A stretch of 64,000 nt of DNA from CAZTHL01 sp964613585 (GTDB taxonomy: Bacteria; Pseudomonadota; Alphaproteobacteria; DSM-16000; Inquilinaceae): positions 24,884-88,883 of the forward strand of contig CAZTHL010000005.1 in NCBI GenBank assembly GCA_964613585.1, read 5' to 3'. The notes below the pieces were generated by a model. The model was not told the origin of the DNA and ran no database searches. It saw only the letters and a program-made list of their open reading frames with translations. The position numbers and the translations under genes were made by a program. Shown piece by piece: positions 34,999 to 43,349 of the stretch. Every line of letters begins with the position of its first letter. Positions within the stretch are counted from its first letter, which is position 1.

Positions 34999-35182
34999 CG
35001 CGCTGTCTGCTCCCCCTGACCCAAGGGCCGACGCCCCTGTCGGCGCGGTCGGCCTGTCTTTGGTCGTATTCTAAACAGCTTGCTCAAGGGCCTGAAGCGT
35101 CGACGAGGCTGAAAGAACCTGCCGTGGATCACTTTATGTCAAGCGGTCCCGACTTGAGCCTCAAAAGAGCGCCTGGAATTGG

Positions 35183-36049
35183 TTACCGCAGGTACTTCTC
35201 AATGACACGGGCGACGGTGCCGTTGCTCTTGAGCTCTTGGAGGCGCTCGTCGACGGCCTCGACGAGCGCCGGATCGACGGTGGCCCGGCTGAACACGAAA
35301 TGGAGCGGCTCCCCGCCCAGCGGCAGCGGATGCCGCTCAAGCCGGTCAAGCACCCCGAGCGCCTTTGCCTCGGCAATCATCACGGCGACATCCTCCACCA
35401 GGTAGGCGTCGAGGTGGCCGTGCAGGAGCTTGCGGATATTGGTCTCGTAGTTGACGGCGCTGTCGACGCGGGAGGCTATCGACTCCTGCTTCAAGAGGGC
35501 CGCGATGTCGTCGGTGTAGTGATAGCCGGCAATGGTGCCGAGGCTGAAACGCTGGCCGGCGATGTCCGCGAGGCTCTTGAGCACCCACCGTTCGGAGTCG
35601 CCTCGGCGCACAAAGAGGGCGATCTGCGCCTCCCGGTAGGGGCGCGTGTAGTAGGCCCAGCGTTCCCGCTCGGGCGTATGGCTTGCGCTGGAGGCCAGAT
35701 CCAGATCACCGTGCTCAAGGCCGAGGAGGATCCGTGTCCAGGGCAGCTCGACAAGCTCGACGTCGCAGTCGAGGGGTGACAGCGCGGCCTCGATCACCTC
35801 GACATCCGCACCCGCCACACGGCCGGTCACCGGGTCGCGGAAGGTGTAGACCGCGTAGGGCTCCCAGCCCATGCGCAGAAGGCATTCCTCGGAAGCATCG
35901 GCTGCCGCCGTCACCGCCCAGGCGGCGCAGGCCGCCGACACGGCCAGCAGCCGGCGAAAGGCAACCCTTGGAGCGAAACAGCGGCTCAACGGCGCATCCC
36001 CATGCGCAAGCCATCGCCGGATCTCGAGGTCCCGGACCCGGGCCGGCAC
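35183..36049 (-). CDS. Periplasmic solute-binding protein (SBP_bac_3 family)
   Basis: A 288-residue exported protein of the amino-acid-type binding family. A signal sequence (FRRLLAVSAACAAWAVTAAADA) precedes the body, which begins CLLRMGWEPYAVYTFRDPVTGRVAGADVEVIEAAL and contains ELPWTRILLGLEHGDLDLASSASHTPERE, IAGQRFSLGTIAGYHY and the C-terminal LQELKSNGTVARVIEKYL. No ABC permease or ATPase is adjacent; instead a hybrid kinase follows. The start is a GTG without a clear ribosome site and gives a 30-residue leader before the signal peptide, so the true start may differ. Confidence 0.85.
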   Translation of the reverse strand: MPARVRDLEIRRWLAHGDAPLSRCFAPRVAFRRLLAVSAACAAWAVTAAADASEECLLRMGWEPYAVYTFRDPVTGRVAGADVEVIEAALSPLDCDVELVELPWTRILLGLEHGDLDLASSASHTPERERWAYYTRPYREAQIALFVRRGDSERWVLKSLADIAGQRFSLGTIAGYHYTDDIAALLKQESIASRVDSAVNYETNIRKLLHGHLDAYLVEDVAVMIAEAKALGVLDRLERHPLPLGGEPLHFVFSRATVDPALVEAVDERLQELKSNGTVARVIEKYLR

Positions 36050-36138
36050 CGGCGGGTCGGCAAGGATGAAGCCGTCGACGGCGGTCTACAAGCCAAAATA
36101 CTGCGGCATCGAAGCGAGCCGGACCCATGCCGGCCGGC

Positions 36139-36879
36139 TCACGACCTGAGGCGATGCGCCGAGAGCGCGGCGTAGTACGGCTCCGCGGCGGCAGCCACGG
36201 GCTCCAGCCCCTCGGGCAGCGCCACTGGGCCGCTCTCCTGTAGACCCGGCTCGAAGCCGGTCGAGGTCTCAACGGCATGATACCAGTATTGCGCCCAGAT
36301 GCCGTCGCTCGGCCGGGGACCGGGCGGCCAGGACAGCATGCGCTCGTCGAATCCGACGTCGAGCGCGGCGCACAAGCGGGTCAGCAGGCCTCGCGGGTCG
36401 TCCAGAAGATCGGCCGCGTCGATCACCGGCGGCGGCGTTCCGGCGCGCCTCAGCGTCTCCTCGAACAGGGCCAGCTGCTGCGGCAGCCCGGTGTCCGACA
36501 AGGTCGCGGTGCCCCGGGTCCGGGCATAGGAGGCGAGCACGGCCCGAGGCTCGCGGATCAGGAAGGCGTTGCGGACCCGGCCGAGCCAGTCCCGGTCCAC
36601 CTCGGGGAGCAGGTGGTGCGCCATCTGCTTCTGGTAGAGGATCGGCACCGGCTGCGGCGGCGGGCCAAGGAGCCCCTCGATGATCCGCCGCCAGTCGGTC
36701 TCGGTCGCGGCGATGATCTCGTCCCGTCCCGGGTGATCTGCGCCGGTGGCCGCCAGGTAATAGCCGTAGAAGGGCTCGTCGACCACGGCGGTGTCCTCGC
36801 GGTTCTCCCAGGCGCGCATCAGCGCCGTCGAGACGTTGCGCGGCCCCGACCAAATGGCGATTCTCACGGGCTCGGTCAT
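36139..36879 (-). CDS. Sulfotransferase-like protein
   Basis: A 246-residue P-loop protein. The PAPS 5'-phosphate loop is visible near the start as IWSGPRNVSTALMRAWENRED, and a 3'-phosphate-type segment as NAFLIREPRAVLASYART. Family members transfer sulfate from PAPS; the acceptor is unknown. The start overlaps the stop of the aminotransferase gene by four bases (36876-36879), so the two are coupled. From general knowledge, related sulfotransferase-like and class IV aminotransferase-like domains also occur fused in one protein, which supports a joint role. Confidence 0.8.
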   Translation of the reverse strand: MTEPVRIAIWSGPRNVSTALMRAWENREDTAVVDEPFYGYYLAATGADHPGRDEIIAATETDWRRIIEGLLGPPPQPVPILYQKQMAHHLLPEVDRDWLGRVRNAFLIREPRAVLASYARTRGTATLSDTGLPQQLALFEETLRRAGTPPPVIDAADLLDDPRGLLTRLCAALDVGFDERMLSWPPGPRPSDGIWAQYWYHAVETSTGFEPGLQESGPVALPEGLEPVAAAAEPYYAALSAHRLRS

Positions 36880-37793
36880 GGCGCGGCGGCGCTCTCGCGA
36901 TCGAGCAGCTCCTCGTAGAGCCGACTGAGCCGCAGGGTGATTGGGCCCGGAACCGGCGCCGCCAGAACCCGTCCATCGAGCTCTCGCACCGGCACGATCC
37001 CGCCGAAGGTGCCGGTGAGAAAGGCCTCGTCGGCGGCATAGGCCTGGGTCAGGGAGAAGTCGCGCTCACTCACCGGCATGCCGTTCTCCCGGCACAGGCG
37101 GATGACCTGCCGGCGGGTGATCCCGTTCAGGCAGTAGCGGCCGGTCGAGGTCCATACCTCATTCCTTCGGACGATGAAGATGTTGGTCGAGTTGCCGGTG
37201 GCCACGAAGCCATGCGGATCCAGCATCAACGCCTCGTCCGCGCCGGCGCGGATCGCCTGCAGGCAGGCGGCAATGCAGTTCAGCTTGCTGTGGCTGTTCC
37301 ACAGGGGATCCTGGACGTCCGGCGAACCGCGGCGGACATGCACGGTGAACAGGCGAAGGCCGTCCCGGTAAAGCGCCGGCGCAGGCGCCTTGTGCTCGGG
37401 CACGATGACAATCGTGGCGGGACCGATGGTCAGCCGGGGATCCTGGTGCGGCGTGCGCTTGAGGCCGCGGGTCACCATGACCCGGACATGCACGTCGGTC
37501 CGCATGCCGTTGGCCTCCACCGTGCGGTAGATCTCGGCGCCCAGCGCACGGGCCGAACGGCCGAGCGGGAGGTCGATTGCCTTGGCGCCCTCGAGCAGCC
37601 GATCGAGATGCTCGTCGAGGAAGACCAGCCGGCCGCGATGGAGCCGCAGCCCTTCCCACACCCCGTCGCCGAGGACGAAGCCGGCATCGAAGACGGACAC
37701 GGTGGCCCGGTGCCGTGGCACCAGATCGCCGTTCACATTGACCAGAATGTCGGCGTTGCGCGGGTCGTCGATATCGCTGTGGCTGCCTTGCAT
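36876..37793 (-). CDS. Class IV aminotransferase (branched-chain/D-amino acid type)
   Basis: PLP enzyme of 305 residues. The fold-type IV features are present: VSVFDAGFVLGDGVWEGLRLHRG near the N-terminus, the Schiff-base Lys in SHSKLNCIAACLQAI, GFVATGNSTNIFIVR, and GITRRQVIRLC near the C-terminus. I cannot separate branched-chain from D-alanine or aminodeoxychorismate specificity by eye. I took the ATG at 37793, where the conserved N-terminus begins; an upstream in-frame start adds a basic leader. Overlaps the sulfotransferase-like gene (ATGA). Confidence 0.87.
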   Translation of the reverse strand: MQGSHSDIDDPRNADILVNVNGDLVPRHRATVSVFDAGFVLGDGVWEGLRLHRGRLVFLDEHLDRLLEGAKAIDLPLGRSARALGAEIYRTVEANGMRTDVHVRVMVTRGLKRTPHQDPRLTIGPATIVIVPEHKAPAPALYRDGLRLFTVHVRRGSPDVQDPLWNSHSKLNCIAACLQAIRAGADEALMLDPHGFVATGNSTNIFIVRRNEVWTSTGRYCLNGITRRQVIRLCRENGMPVSERDFSLTQAYAADEAFLTGTFGGIVPVRELDGRVLAAPVPGPITLRLSRLYEELLDRESAAAP

Positions 37794-37978
37794 GACGGTG
37801 GACCACACCGGTGCGGAGAGCGCAGGGCCGGGCGTCGGCCTGCCCGGCGGCCGGCCCCTCCGTCGAGCCGGTCGCCGGTTGACGCGGTGCTGACGCGTCG
37901 ACATGTTTGCACATTGCCGCGGCGTTCAGGAACACTCGCGCGCGGATCATGATCTCCACAGAGCGATGGATCTGAACG

Positions 37979-38308
37979 ATGGCGCGACGCTGTCCCCTTA
38001 CCGGCAAGGGCGTCCTGACCGGCAATAACGTTAGCCATGCAAACAACAAGACTCGGCGTCGGTTTCTCCCCAACCTGCAGCGGACGGGAGTCGTCTCGGA
38101 CGCGCTCGGCGAGACCGTCCGCCTCAAGATGTCGACGCGCGCGCTGCGCACCATCGACAAGCGCGGCGGCATTGACGCCTTCCTTCTGCAGACCAGGGAT
38201 GCCGCGCTGACCCCGGACCTTCGGGCGCTGAAAAAGCGGATCAAGGAGGCGAAGGCCGCCGCGCATGCGGCTTCCTCGGACGAGGCTCCGGCGGATACGG
38301 GCGCCTAG
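37979..38308 (+). CDS. rpmB: 50S ribosomal protein L28
   Basis: bL28 of 109 residues. MARRCPLTGKGVLTGNNVSHANNKTRRRFLPNLQ is the family start, followed by LKMSTRALRTIDKRGGIDAFL. The last 20 residues (AAAHAASSDEAPADTGA) form an acidic tail as in other Alphaproteobacteria. Divergent from the aminotransferase gene. Confidence 0.97.
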   Translation: MARRCPLTGKGVLTGNNVSHANNKTRRRFLPNLQRTGVVSDALGETVRLKMSTRALRTIDKRGGIDAFLLQTRDAALTPDLRALKKRIKEAKAAAHAASSDEAPADTGA

Positions 38309-38368
38309 CGCGGGTCCCGTCGCGCGCCGGCGGGTCGAGGCGCGCATCGGCGCCGGGCGAGCCCGGAC

Positions 38369-39187
38369 ATGACCGAGCCCTGGCCGGCGCGGCTGGTTCT
38401 GGCCCTTCAGGGTTTGCCGCCCGAGGCGGTGTGGGCGCTGCTGCTGCTGGCGTGCTTTGGCGCGGTGCTGACCCTGGCCCGCCTGTTTGGCGCGGCCGGC
38501 CTCTACGTATACGTCGCTGTCGCCCTCATCGGCGCCAATGTGCAGGTGCTGAAGCCGGTCGCCTTCGCCGTCTTCCCCGATCCGGTGGCGCTCGGCACCG
38601 TGCTATTCGCCACGACCTATCTCTGCACCGACATCCTGGCCGAGCATTATGGCCCGGCGGCGGCCCGGCGGGCCGTCTGGCTCGGCTTTGCCGCCTTCGT
38701 CCTGTGGACCGCGCTGATGCTGCTGACGCTCGGCTTCCGGCCGCTCGGCGGCGCCGAGGCGGAGACGGCCGGGCTCGCCTGGACCGTGCCGGTGCAGCGC
38801 GCGCTGGAGACGCTGTACCTGCCTGCTCCCGCCCTGCTTTTTGCCGGGATGATCGCCTATCTGCTGAGCCAGCATCACGATGTCTGGCTGTTCGCCCTGC
38901 TCAAGCGGCTGACCGGCGGCCGTTGGCTGTGGCTGCGCAACAACGCGTCCACCGCCCTGTCAGGGCTGATCGACAACATCGTCTTCAGCGTCATGGCCTG
39001 GGTGGTCCTTGCCCCGGAGCCGCTCGGCTGGCAGCCGCTCATCGTCACCTACATCCTCGGCACGTACGTCCTGCGCCTTGTGGTGGCCGCGCTCGACACG
39101 CCGGTCATCTACCTGGCCCGGCACCTGCTTCGGCCTGGGCGTCCGGGAGCGCGCAAGCAAGGACGACGGGCTTGCTCGAGACGATGA
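38369..39187 (+). CDS. Queuosine precursor transporter (YhhQ/VUT family)
   Basis: Membrane protein of 272 residues with about six or seven helices. Family marks are IGANVQVLKPVAFAVFPDPVALGTVLFATTYLCTDILAEHYG (family core ATTYLCTDILAE) and RNNASTALSGLIDNIVFS. Homologues import the queuosine precursors preQ0/preQ1 or queuine. A tgt gene lies 2.5 kb downstream on the same strand. No preQ0 or preQ1 synthesis genes (queCDEF) are in the window, so salvage is likely but not shown. Confidence 0.87.
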   Translation: MTEPWPARLVLALQGLPPEAVWALLLLACFGAVLTLARLFGAAGLYVYVAVALIGANVQVLKPVAFAVFPDPVALGTVLFATTYLCTDILAEHYGPAAARRAVWLGFAAFVLWTALMLLTLGFRPLGGAEAETAGLAWTVPVQRALETLYLPAPALLFAGMIAYLLSQHHDVWLFALLKRLTGGRWLWLRNNASTALSGLIDNIVFSVMAWVVLAPEPLGWQPLIVTYILGTYVLRLVVAALDTPVIYLARHLLRPGRPGARKQGRRACSRR

Positions 39188-39590
39188 GCTGTCTCGTCAG
39201 GGCGAGCGTCTCGAAGCCATCCCGTGTCCAGACCTAAAGCGTGTCCGCCGGACGCGGAACCGGCACCGGCCCGCTCCCTCGCCCAGCCAGCCTGAGCATG
39301 CTGTCGTCGGGTGGCCGGGCGGGGAAGCGGGCCGGCGATGCCACCTGAGCCGGAAACGCTCCGGCTTGCCGCGGCGAAAGGCCGATCCGGATGGCCTTTC
39401 CCGCGCCCGATGACGACTCCGATTTTCGGACGGCGCGCGCGGGCGGTGGATGCCTGCCTTTGCGCCCAAGCCGGGTCGGGGAAGCCTTCGGTGCCGCGGC
39501 CAGCTCGTGACGAAGCCAGGGCGGCCCGTTCAGACCGCCCCGGCTCACCGGACCTGCTTCACCTGAAGAGTGCGCAACGCCGACCGTCGG
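39188..39590. other. Intergenic with long family B repeat
   Basis: About 400 bases between convergent transporter and sdmt genes. The main content is the 125-base repeat at 39237-39361. I see no gene. Confidence 0.5.
39237..39361. repeat. Extended family B repeat (about 125 bp)
   Basis: Starts aagcgtgtccg and ends ccggaaacgct. The interior includes gctgtcgtcgggtggccgggcgggg and is closely similar to 46515-46635. Confidence 0.75.
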
Positions 39591-40445
39591 CTACCGTGAC
39601 GCCACGAAATAGCCCCAGCCGATCTTGCCGGCCTGGGCCGACTCGACCCAAAAGGCGAGCGCCGCCAGGGTCCGCTCGACATAGTCAGCGCCGAGCCGGG
39701 CCGTGAACGTCGCCTGCTGCGCGGCGAGCGCGGCGCGCACCTGGGAGTAGGTGAGCGCCACATTCTCCGACCAGTCCGCCTCCTGCTCGAGGCGGAAGCC
39801 GAGAGCCGCGAGAGCCTCCCGGTAGTCGGCTGCGTCCCACATGTCCGGGGACTTCACCCGGTCGTAGATCCGCTCCCGGTCCGCCCCGGAGGTGCCTCGG
39901 CGCACCAGGAGATCGGTGAAGACGAGCCTGCCGCCCGGCACCAGGACCCGATGCGCCTCCCTGAGCACAGCGGCCTTGTCAGCGGCGTGCAGGAAGGCTT
40001 CCTGCGACCAGTAATAGTCGAAGCTTTCATCGGGATAGGGCAGGCTGTGGAAGTCCGCCCATTCGTGCCGCACGAGGTCGCCGAGGCCGGCCTCCTTGGT
40101 CAGGTCGCGGCCCCAGTCCAGCTCCCGGTTCGAGATGTTGGTGGCCCAGACATGGCAACCGAATCGCCGTGCCAGGAACCGGGCGAGCCCGCCATAGCCG
40201 CAGCCGACGTCGAGGACGCGGTGCCCGGGCTCGAGGCCGACATTCTCGCTGATCCGCTCGTTGGAGCGGGCCATCGCGGTGACCAAGTCCTCGTCCGGCC
40301 GCTCGAACAGCCCGATATGAACGTTCTCGCCCCAGATCGCACGGTAGAAGTCGTCGGCCGGACCGTCGTAGTAGCCCTGGGTCTCGCGCACCACGTCGGC
40401 GACCGCGCGCCCGGCCGGGCCGGCGGAGGAGAGGGTGTCCGTCAT
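39591..40445 (-). CDS. sdmt: Sarcosine/dimethylglycine N-methyltransferase
   Basis: SAM-dependent methyltransferase of 284 residues, likely converting sarcosine to dimethylglycine and then glycine betaine. SAM motif I is RVLDVGCGYGGLARFLARRFG (about residue 65). SDMT-like features include QGYYDGPADDFYRAIWGENVHIGLF near the N-terminus and FDYYWSQEAFLHAADK in the middle. It starts 11 bases after gsmt with a GAGGGG ribosome site, so the two form an operon for betaine synthesis from glycine. The product is a compatible solute, consistent with a salt-stressed habitat. Confidence 0.88.
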   Translation of the reverse strand: MTDTLSSAGPAGRAVADVVRETQGYYDGPADDFYRAIWGENVHIGLFERPDEDLVTAMARSNERISENVGLEPGHRVLDVGCGYGGLARFLARRFGCHVWATNISNRELDWGRDLTKEAGLGDLVRHEWADFHSLPYPDESFDYYWSQEAFLHAADKAAVLREAHRVLVPGGRLVFTDLLVRRGTSGADRERIYDRVKSPDMWDAADYREALAALGFRLEQEADWSENVALTYSQVRAALAAQQATFTARLGADYVERTLAALAFWVESAQAGKIGWGYFVASR

Positions 40446-40456
40446 GCGCCGGCCCC

Positions 40457-41227
40457 TCAGTTCCACGGCCGGTAGGCGACCTGCTGGATGAAGTCGACGG
40501 CGTTCGGGTCGTAGGGCGCCTCAAAGTCGCCGAAGGTCGAGACGTTCACGAAGCCGGCGTCATGCAGCAGGTGGGTCATGTATTCGCGGCGCAGCGGGTA
40601 CAGATCGAGATTGAACTTGCGGCCGTTCTCGAAGGCGTACTCGAGCCGCACCAGCGTGCGGTGCAGCTCGACCGGCTGCACGTCGACCCGGTGGCCCGTG
40701 TAGTAGAACTGGTGCTTGCTGCTGTAGCCGTCGCTCAGCATCCGGTCGTAGTTCCGGTGATCGACGGCGATGATCCCGCCGGGCCGCAGCACCCGGAACA
40801 TCGCGTCGAGGGCGTCGCGCCGGGGCTCGTGGTCGAACAGGTGGGTGAACGCGTTGCCCAGGCACAGCACGGCGTCGAAGCAGCATTCGCCGAACTTGCG
40901 CGGCAGCTCGCGCCAGTCGGCGACCGCGGTGTCGGCCAGCGTGACGCCATGGTCCCGGGCGTTCCGCCGGGCCTTCTCCACCATGTTGGCGCTGCCGTCG
41001 GTGGCGATCACGTCAAAGCCGGCATGGGCCAGCTTGACCGCGTGGTAGCCGGTGCCGGTGGCGATGTCGGCGACCTTGCGGGCGCCGTGGCTGGACAGCA
41101 GGCGCTCGAAGAAGCCGCGCTCCCCCTCGCCGCGGCCGTCCCAGTTGATCAGCTCGTCCCAATGCTCGACGAAGTCGGGGGAATATTGCTTCTGGTAGCG
41201 ATTCGTCGGATCGATCACATGCGACAT
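40457..41227 (-). CDS. gsmt: Glycine/sarcosine N-methyltransferase
   Basis: SAM-dependent methyltransferase of 256 residues, first of the betaine operon: glycine to sarcosine to dimethylglycine. Motif I is VADIATGTGYHAVKLAHAGFDVIATDGS. GSMT-specific stretches include YSPDFVEHWDELINWDGR near the N-terminus and FDAVLCLGNAFTHLFDHEPRR and IIAVDHRNYDRML in the core. The start at 41227 has GGGAG at the right distance. Upstream is an AT-rich island (about 41440-41515) that probably holds the promoter. Confidence 0.9.
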   Translation of the reverse strand: MSHVIDPTNRYQKQYSPDFVEHWDELINWDGRGEGERGFFERLLSSHGARKVADIATGTGYHAVKLAHAGFDVIATDGSANMVEKARRNARDHGVTLADTAVADWRELPRKFGECCFDAVLCLGNAFTHLFDHEPRRDALDAMFRVLRPGGIIAVDHRNYDRMLSDGYSSKHQFYYTGHRVDVQPVELHRTLVRLEYAFENGRKFNLDLYPLRREYMTHLLHDAGFVNVSTFGDFEAPYDPNAVDFIQQVAYRPWN

Positions 41228-41691
41228 GGTCGGTCTCCCGTTCGTTGGTCGTCGATGCCGTGTGCCGCATCGACGGTCGCTGGTCTTGGGCTGCAGGTGC
41301 AGCGGGATCCGCGGGCGGGCGGAGGACCGGTCGTGTGTTTGCACGTTTCCGGCCGGACAGGCCGATGCCACTCGACCTCACAGGGGGGGCGTGTGCGGTG
41401 CACACGAGTGCCAAGCGCAGTAAACGCGGCTTGCCTTCGATTTTGAACCTTGAAAAATAAAAATGCTCCGAGTATCATGAAATCTTTGGAAGTTCTAATT
41501 TTGCCAATTTGACGATGTCCGAGGGCGCATTTCCGGGCTTGAACTTCCCACAGCGCACCGGCTTTTCGGTGCGCCTACGCTGACCGTCACCGCGGTAAAG
41601 CAATCGTGATCGCGCGCATGGCATTTCTTGGCCGGTGATTCGGAGACTTGGGCGGTCTCGGGCCGGCTGGATTCAGCCTGAGGCCGGGCTC
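41228..41691. promoter_or_regulatory. Divergent control region of gsmt-sdmt and tgt, AT-rich
   Basis: About 460 bases. The segment 41440-41515 is strikingly AT-rich (for example aaaaataaaaatg) in a window that is otherwise GC-rich. A TTGGCA-like -35 on the reverse strand lies at 41507-41502, but no good -10 at the normal distance stood out. A perfect 8-bp stem-loop, gcgcaccg-gctttt-cggtgcgc, is at 41553-41574. This is a plausible osmoregulated promoter region; no riboswitch fold was recognised. Confidence 0.45.
41553..41574. repeat. Perfect inverted repeat between gsmt and tgt
   Basis: Eight-base arms gcgcaccg / cggtgcgc around a six-base gctttt loop. It may be an operator or, with a T-rich loop, an RNA hairpin. 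Confidence 0.6.
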
Positions 41692-43002
41692 ATGTTCGAG
41701 CCCATGGACGAACTGCAGGAGGCGCGCCGGTCGCGTCACGATGCCGAGCCGGGACCGCGCCGGGCTGCTGCCGAGGCCGATGGCCTCGGCTTCTCGATCG
41801 ACCGTCTCGACCCGGCGAGCCGGGCGCGGACCGGCCGGCTCATCACGCCGCACGGCGTCCTCGAGACCCCGAGCTTCATCTTCTGCGGCACCAAGGGCGC
41901 CATCAAGGGCATGACGCCACAGCAGATGCGTCTGGCCGGCGCCGGAATCATGCTGGCGAACACCTACCACCTGATGATCCAGCCCGGCGCCGAGCGGGTG
42001 GCGAGGCTCGGCGGGCTGCACCGCTTCATGGGCTGGGACGGCCCGCTGCTGACCGACAGCGGCGGCTTCCAGATCTTTTCCATGGGCTTCGGCTCGGTCG
42101 CCGACGAGATCAAGGGGCGGCGCAACGCCGGGCGCGACCCGATCATGGGCGGTCAGGAGCGCGCGCGCAGCCTGCTCGAGATCACCGAGGACGGCGCGGC
42201 GTTCCGCTCCTACCTGGATGGTCGGCGCCTGTTCCTGTCGCCCGAGGGCTCGATCGAGATTCAGCGGCAGCTCGGCGCCGACCTGATCGTGCAGCTCGAC
42301 GAATGCACGCCCTTCCATGTCGACCGCGATTACACGGCGCGGTCCATGGCGCTCAGCCAGCGCTGGGGCGACCGATGCCTGGCGGAGTTCGCCCGCCATG
42401 ACGACGGAAGCCAAGCGCTCTACGGGATCGTCCAGGGCGGCGTCTACCCCGATCTGCGGCGGGAGAGCGCCGGCTACACGGTCGACCGGCCCTTCTTCGG
42501 CACGGCCATCGGCGGCTCGCTGGGCGCCGACAAGGCGCAGATGCTTCAGGTGGTGGCCGGCATCGTCCCGTACCTGCATCCCGACCGGCCGGTCCATCTG
42601 CTTGGGATCGGCGGCATCGGCGACATCCTCGCCAATGTTCGACTTGGCATCGACACCTTTGATTGCGTCGGCCCGACGCGCGTGGCCCGCCACGGCTGGG
42701 CGCTCCTGAAGGGCGCGCCGGCCGAACGCATCAATCTGCGCAATGCCCGGTTCCGCGACGATGCCGGCCCGATCGACCCGACCTGCGGCTGCGAAGCGTG
42801 CGCCCGCTTCTCCCGCGCCTATCTGCACCACCTGCTCAAGGCCGGCGAGGTGCTGTCGATCATGCTGGTGACGGCACACAACGTCGCCACCATGACCCGG
42901 CTCATGCGCGACGTGCGTGCCGGCATCCGCGACGGGACGCTGGACGAGATCGAGCAGGCCTGGCGCGGCCCCGCGGCCGGGCAGCGCCCCGGCCCGATGT
43001 AG
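41692..43002 (+). CDS. tgt: tRNA-guanine transglycosylase
   Basis: Exchanges guanine-34 in GUN-anticodon tRNAs for a queuosine base; 436 residues, longer than the common 370-380. Visible features: FIFCGTKGAIKGMTPQQMRLAGAGIMLANTYHL, substrate Asp in LLTDSGGFQIFS, GIVQGGVYPDLR, nucleophile region GIDTFDCVGPTR, and zinc ligands in TCGCEACARFSRAYLHHL. The segment HLLGIGGIGDILANV replaces the usual LMGVGTPEDLV, and the N-terminal 30 residues are extra. It may belong to a variant group using a different base. I chose the ATG at 41692; a GTG at 41635 would extend it. Confidence 0.92.
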   Translation: MFEPMDELQEARRSRHDAEPGPRRAAAEADGLGFSIDRLDPASRARTGRLITPHGVLETPSFIFCGTKGAIKGMTPQQMRLAGAGIMLANTYHLMIQPGAERVARLGGLHRFMGWDGPLLTDSGGFQIFSMGFGSVADEIKGRRNAGRDPIMGGQERARSLLEITEDGAAFRSYLDGRRLFLSPEGSIEIQRQLGADLIVQLDECTPFHVDRDYTARSMALSQRWGDRCLAEFARHDDGSQALYGIVQGGVYPDLRRESAGYTVDRPFFGTAIGGSLGADKAQMLQVVAGIVPYLHPDRPVHLLGIGGIGDILANVRLGIDTFDCVGPTRVARHGWALLKGAPAERINLRNARFRDDAGPIDPTCGCEACARFSRAYLHHLLKAGEVLSIMLVTAHNVATMTRLMRDVRAGIRDGTLDEIEQAWRGPAAGQRPGPM

Positions 43003-43349
43003 CAGCACGCCCGGCCGGAGCAGCCATGCCGGGGGGAACGAGGGCCTTGCAGCCGGGGCCGTGATCCCACCGGCAGCCCTCCCGCGTGACGCGGCGTGGA
43101 CACCCGGGATGCCACCCCCGGCATGCTGTCGTTCGGTGGCCGAGCCGCCCGCCCGATGGCGCATTGTTTCGGCGGGCCCGGGCGGCAGCAGGGTTGGCGG
43201 GCGCGCCGCCAGCCGAGCCGGCGGGTCATGCCGTCGGCTCGGCGGCATTAAGCCCGGCTTAAAGGACCGCTTCGAAGATGAAGGACCGACGTGCCCGCGG
43301 CGCCGGTGCCAAGGCCGGGGCGTTGGGACCGGCTCGGAGAGGGTCCCCC
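43003..43349. other. Intergenic with repeat copies
   Basis: About 350 bases before the chemoreceptor gene. A partial family B segment (43108-43146, gcatgctgtcgttcggtggccg) runs into a family A copy at 43171-43250. No gene seen. Confidence 0.5.
43171..43250 (+). repeat. Dispersed repeat family A
   Basis: ggcgggcccgggcggcagcag followed by the hairpin ccgagccggcggg...ccgtcggctcgg. It matches the right-hand part of 25535-25650. Confidence 0.75.

Noticed and set aside
31630..35019. A very long open frame antisense to the hybrid kinase
   Set aside because: It has no domain, is Arg/Gly/His rich, and mirrors a real gene; high GC with few stop codons explains it. The same holds for antisense frames over glnD, the histidine kinase at 12.6-14 kb and the oxidoreductase.
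41440..41515. Horizontally acquired AT-rich insert
   Set aside because: Too short, no gene or repeats at its borders; a promoter region is a simpler reading.
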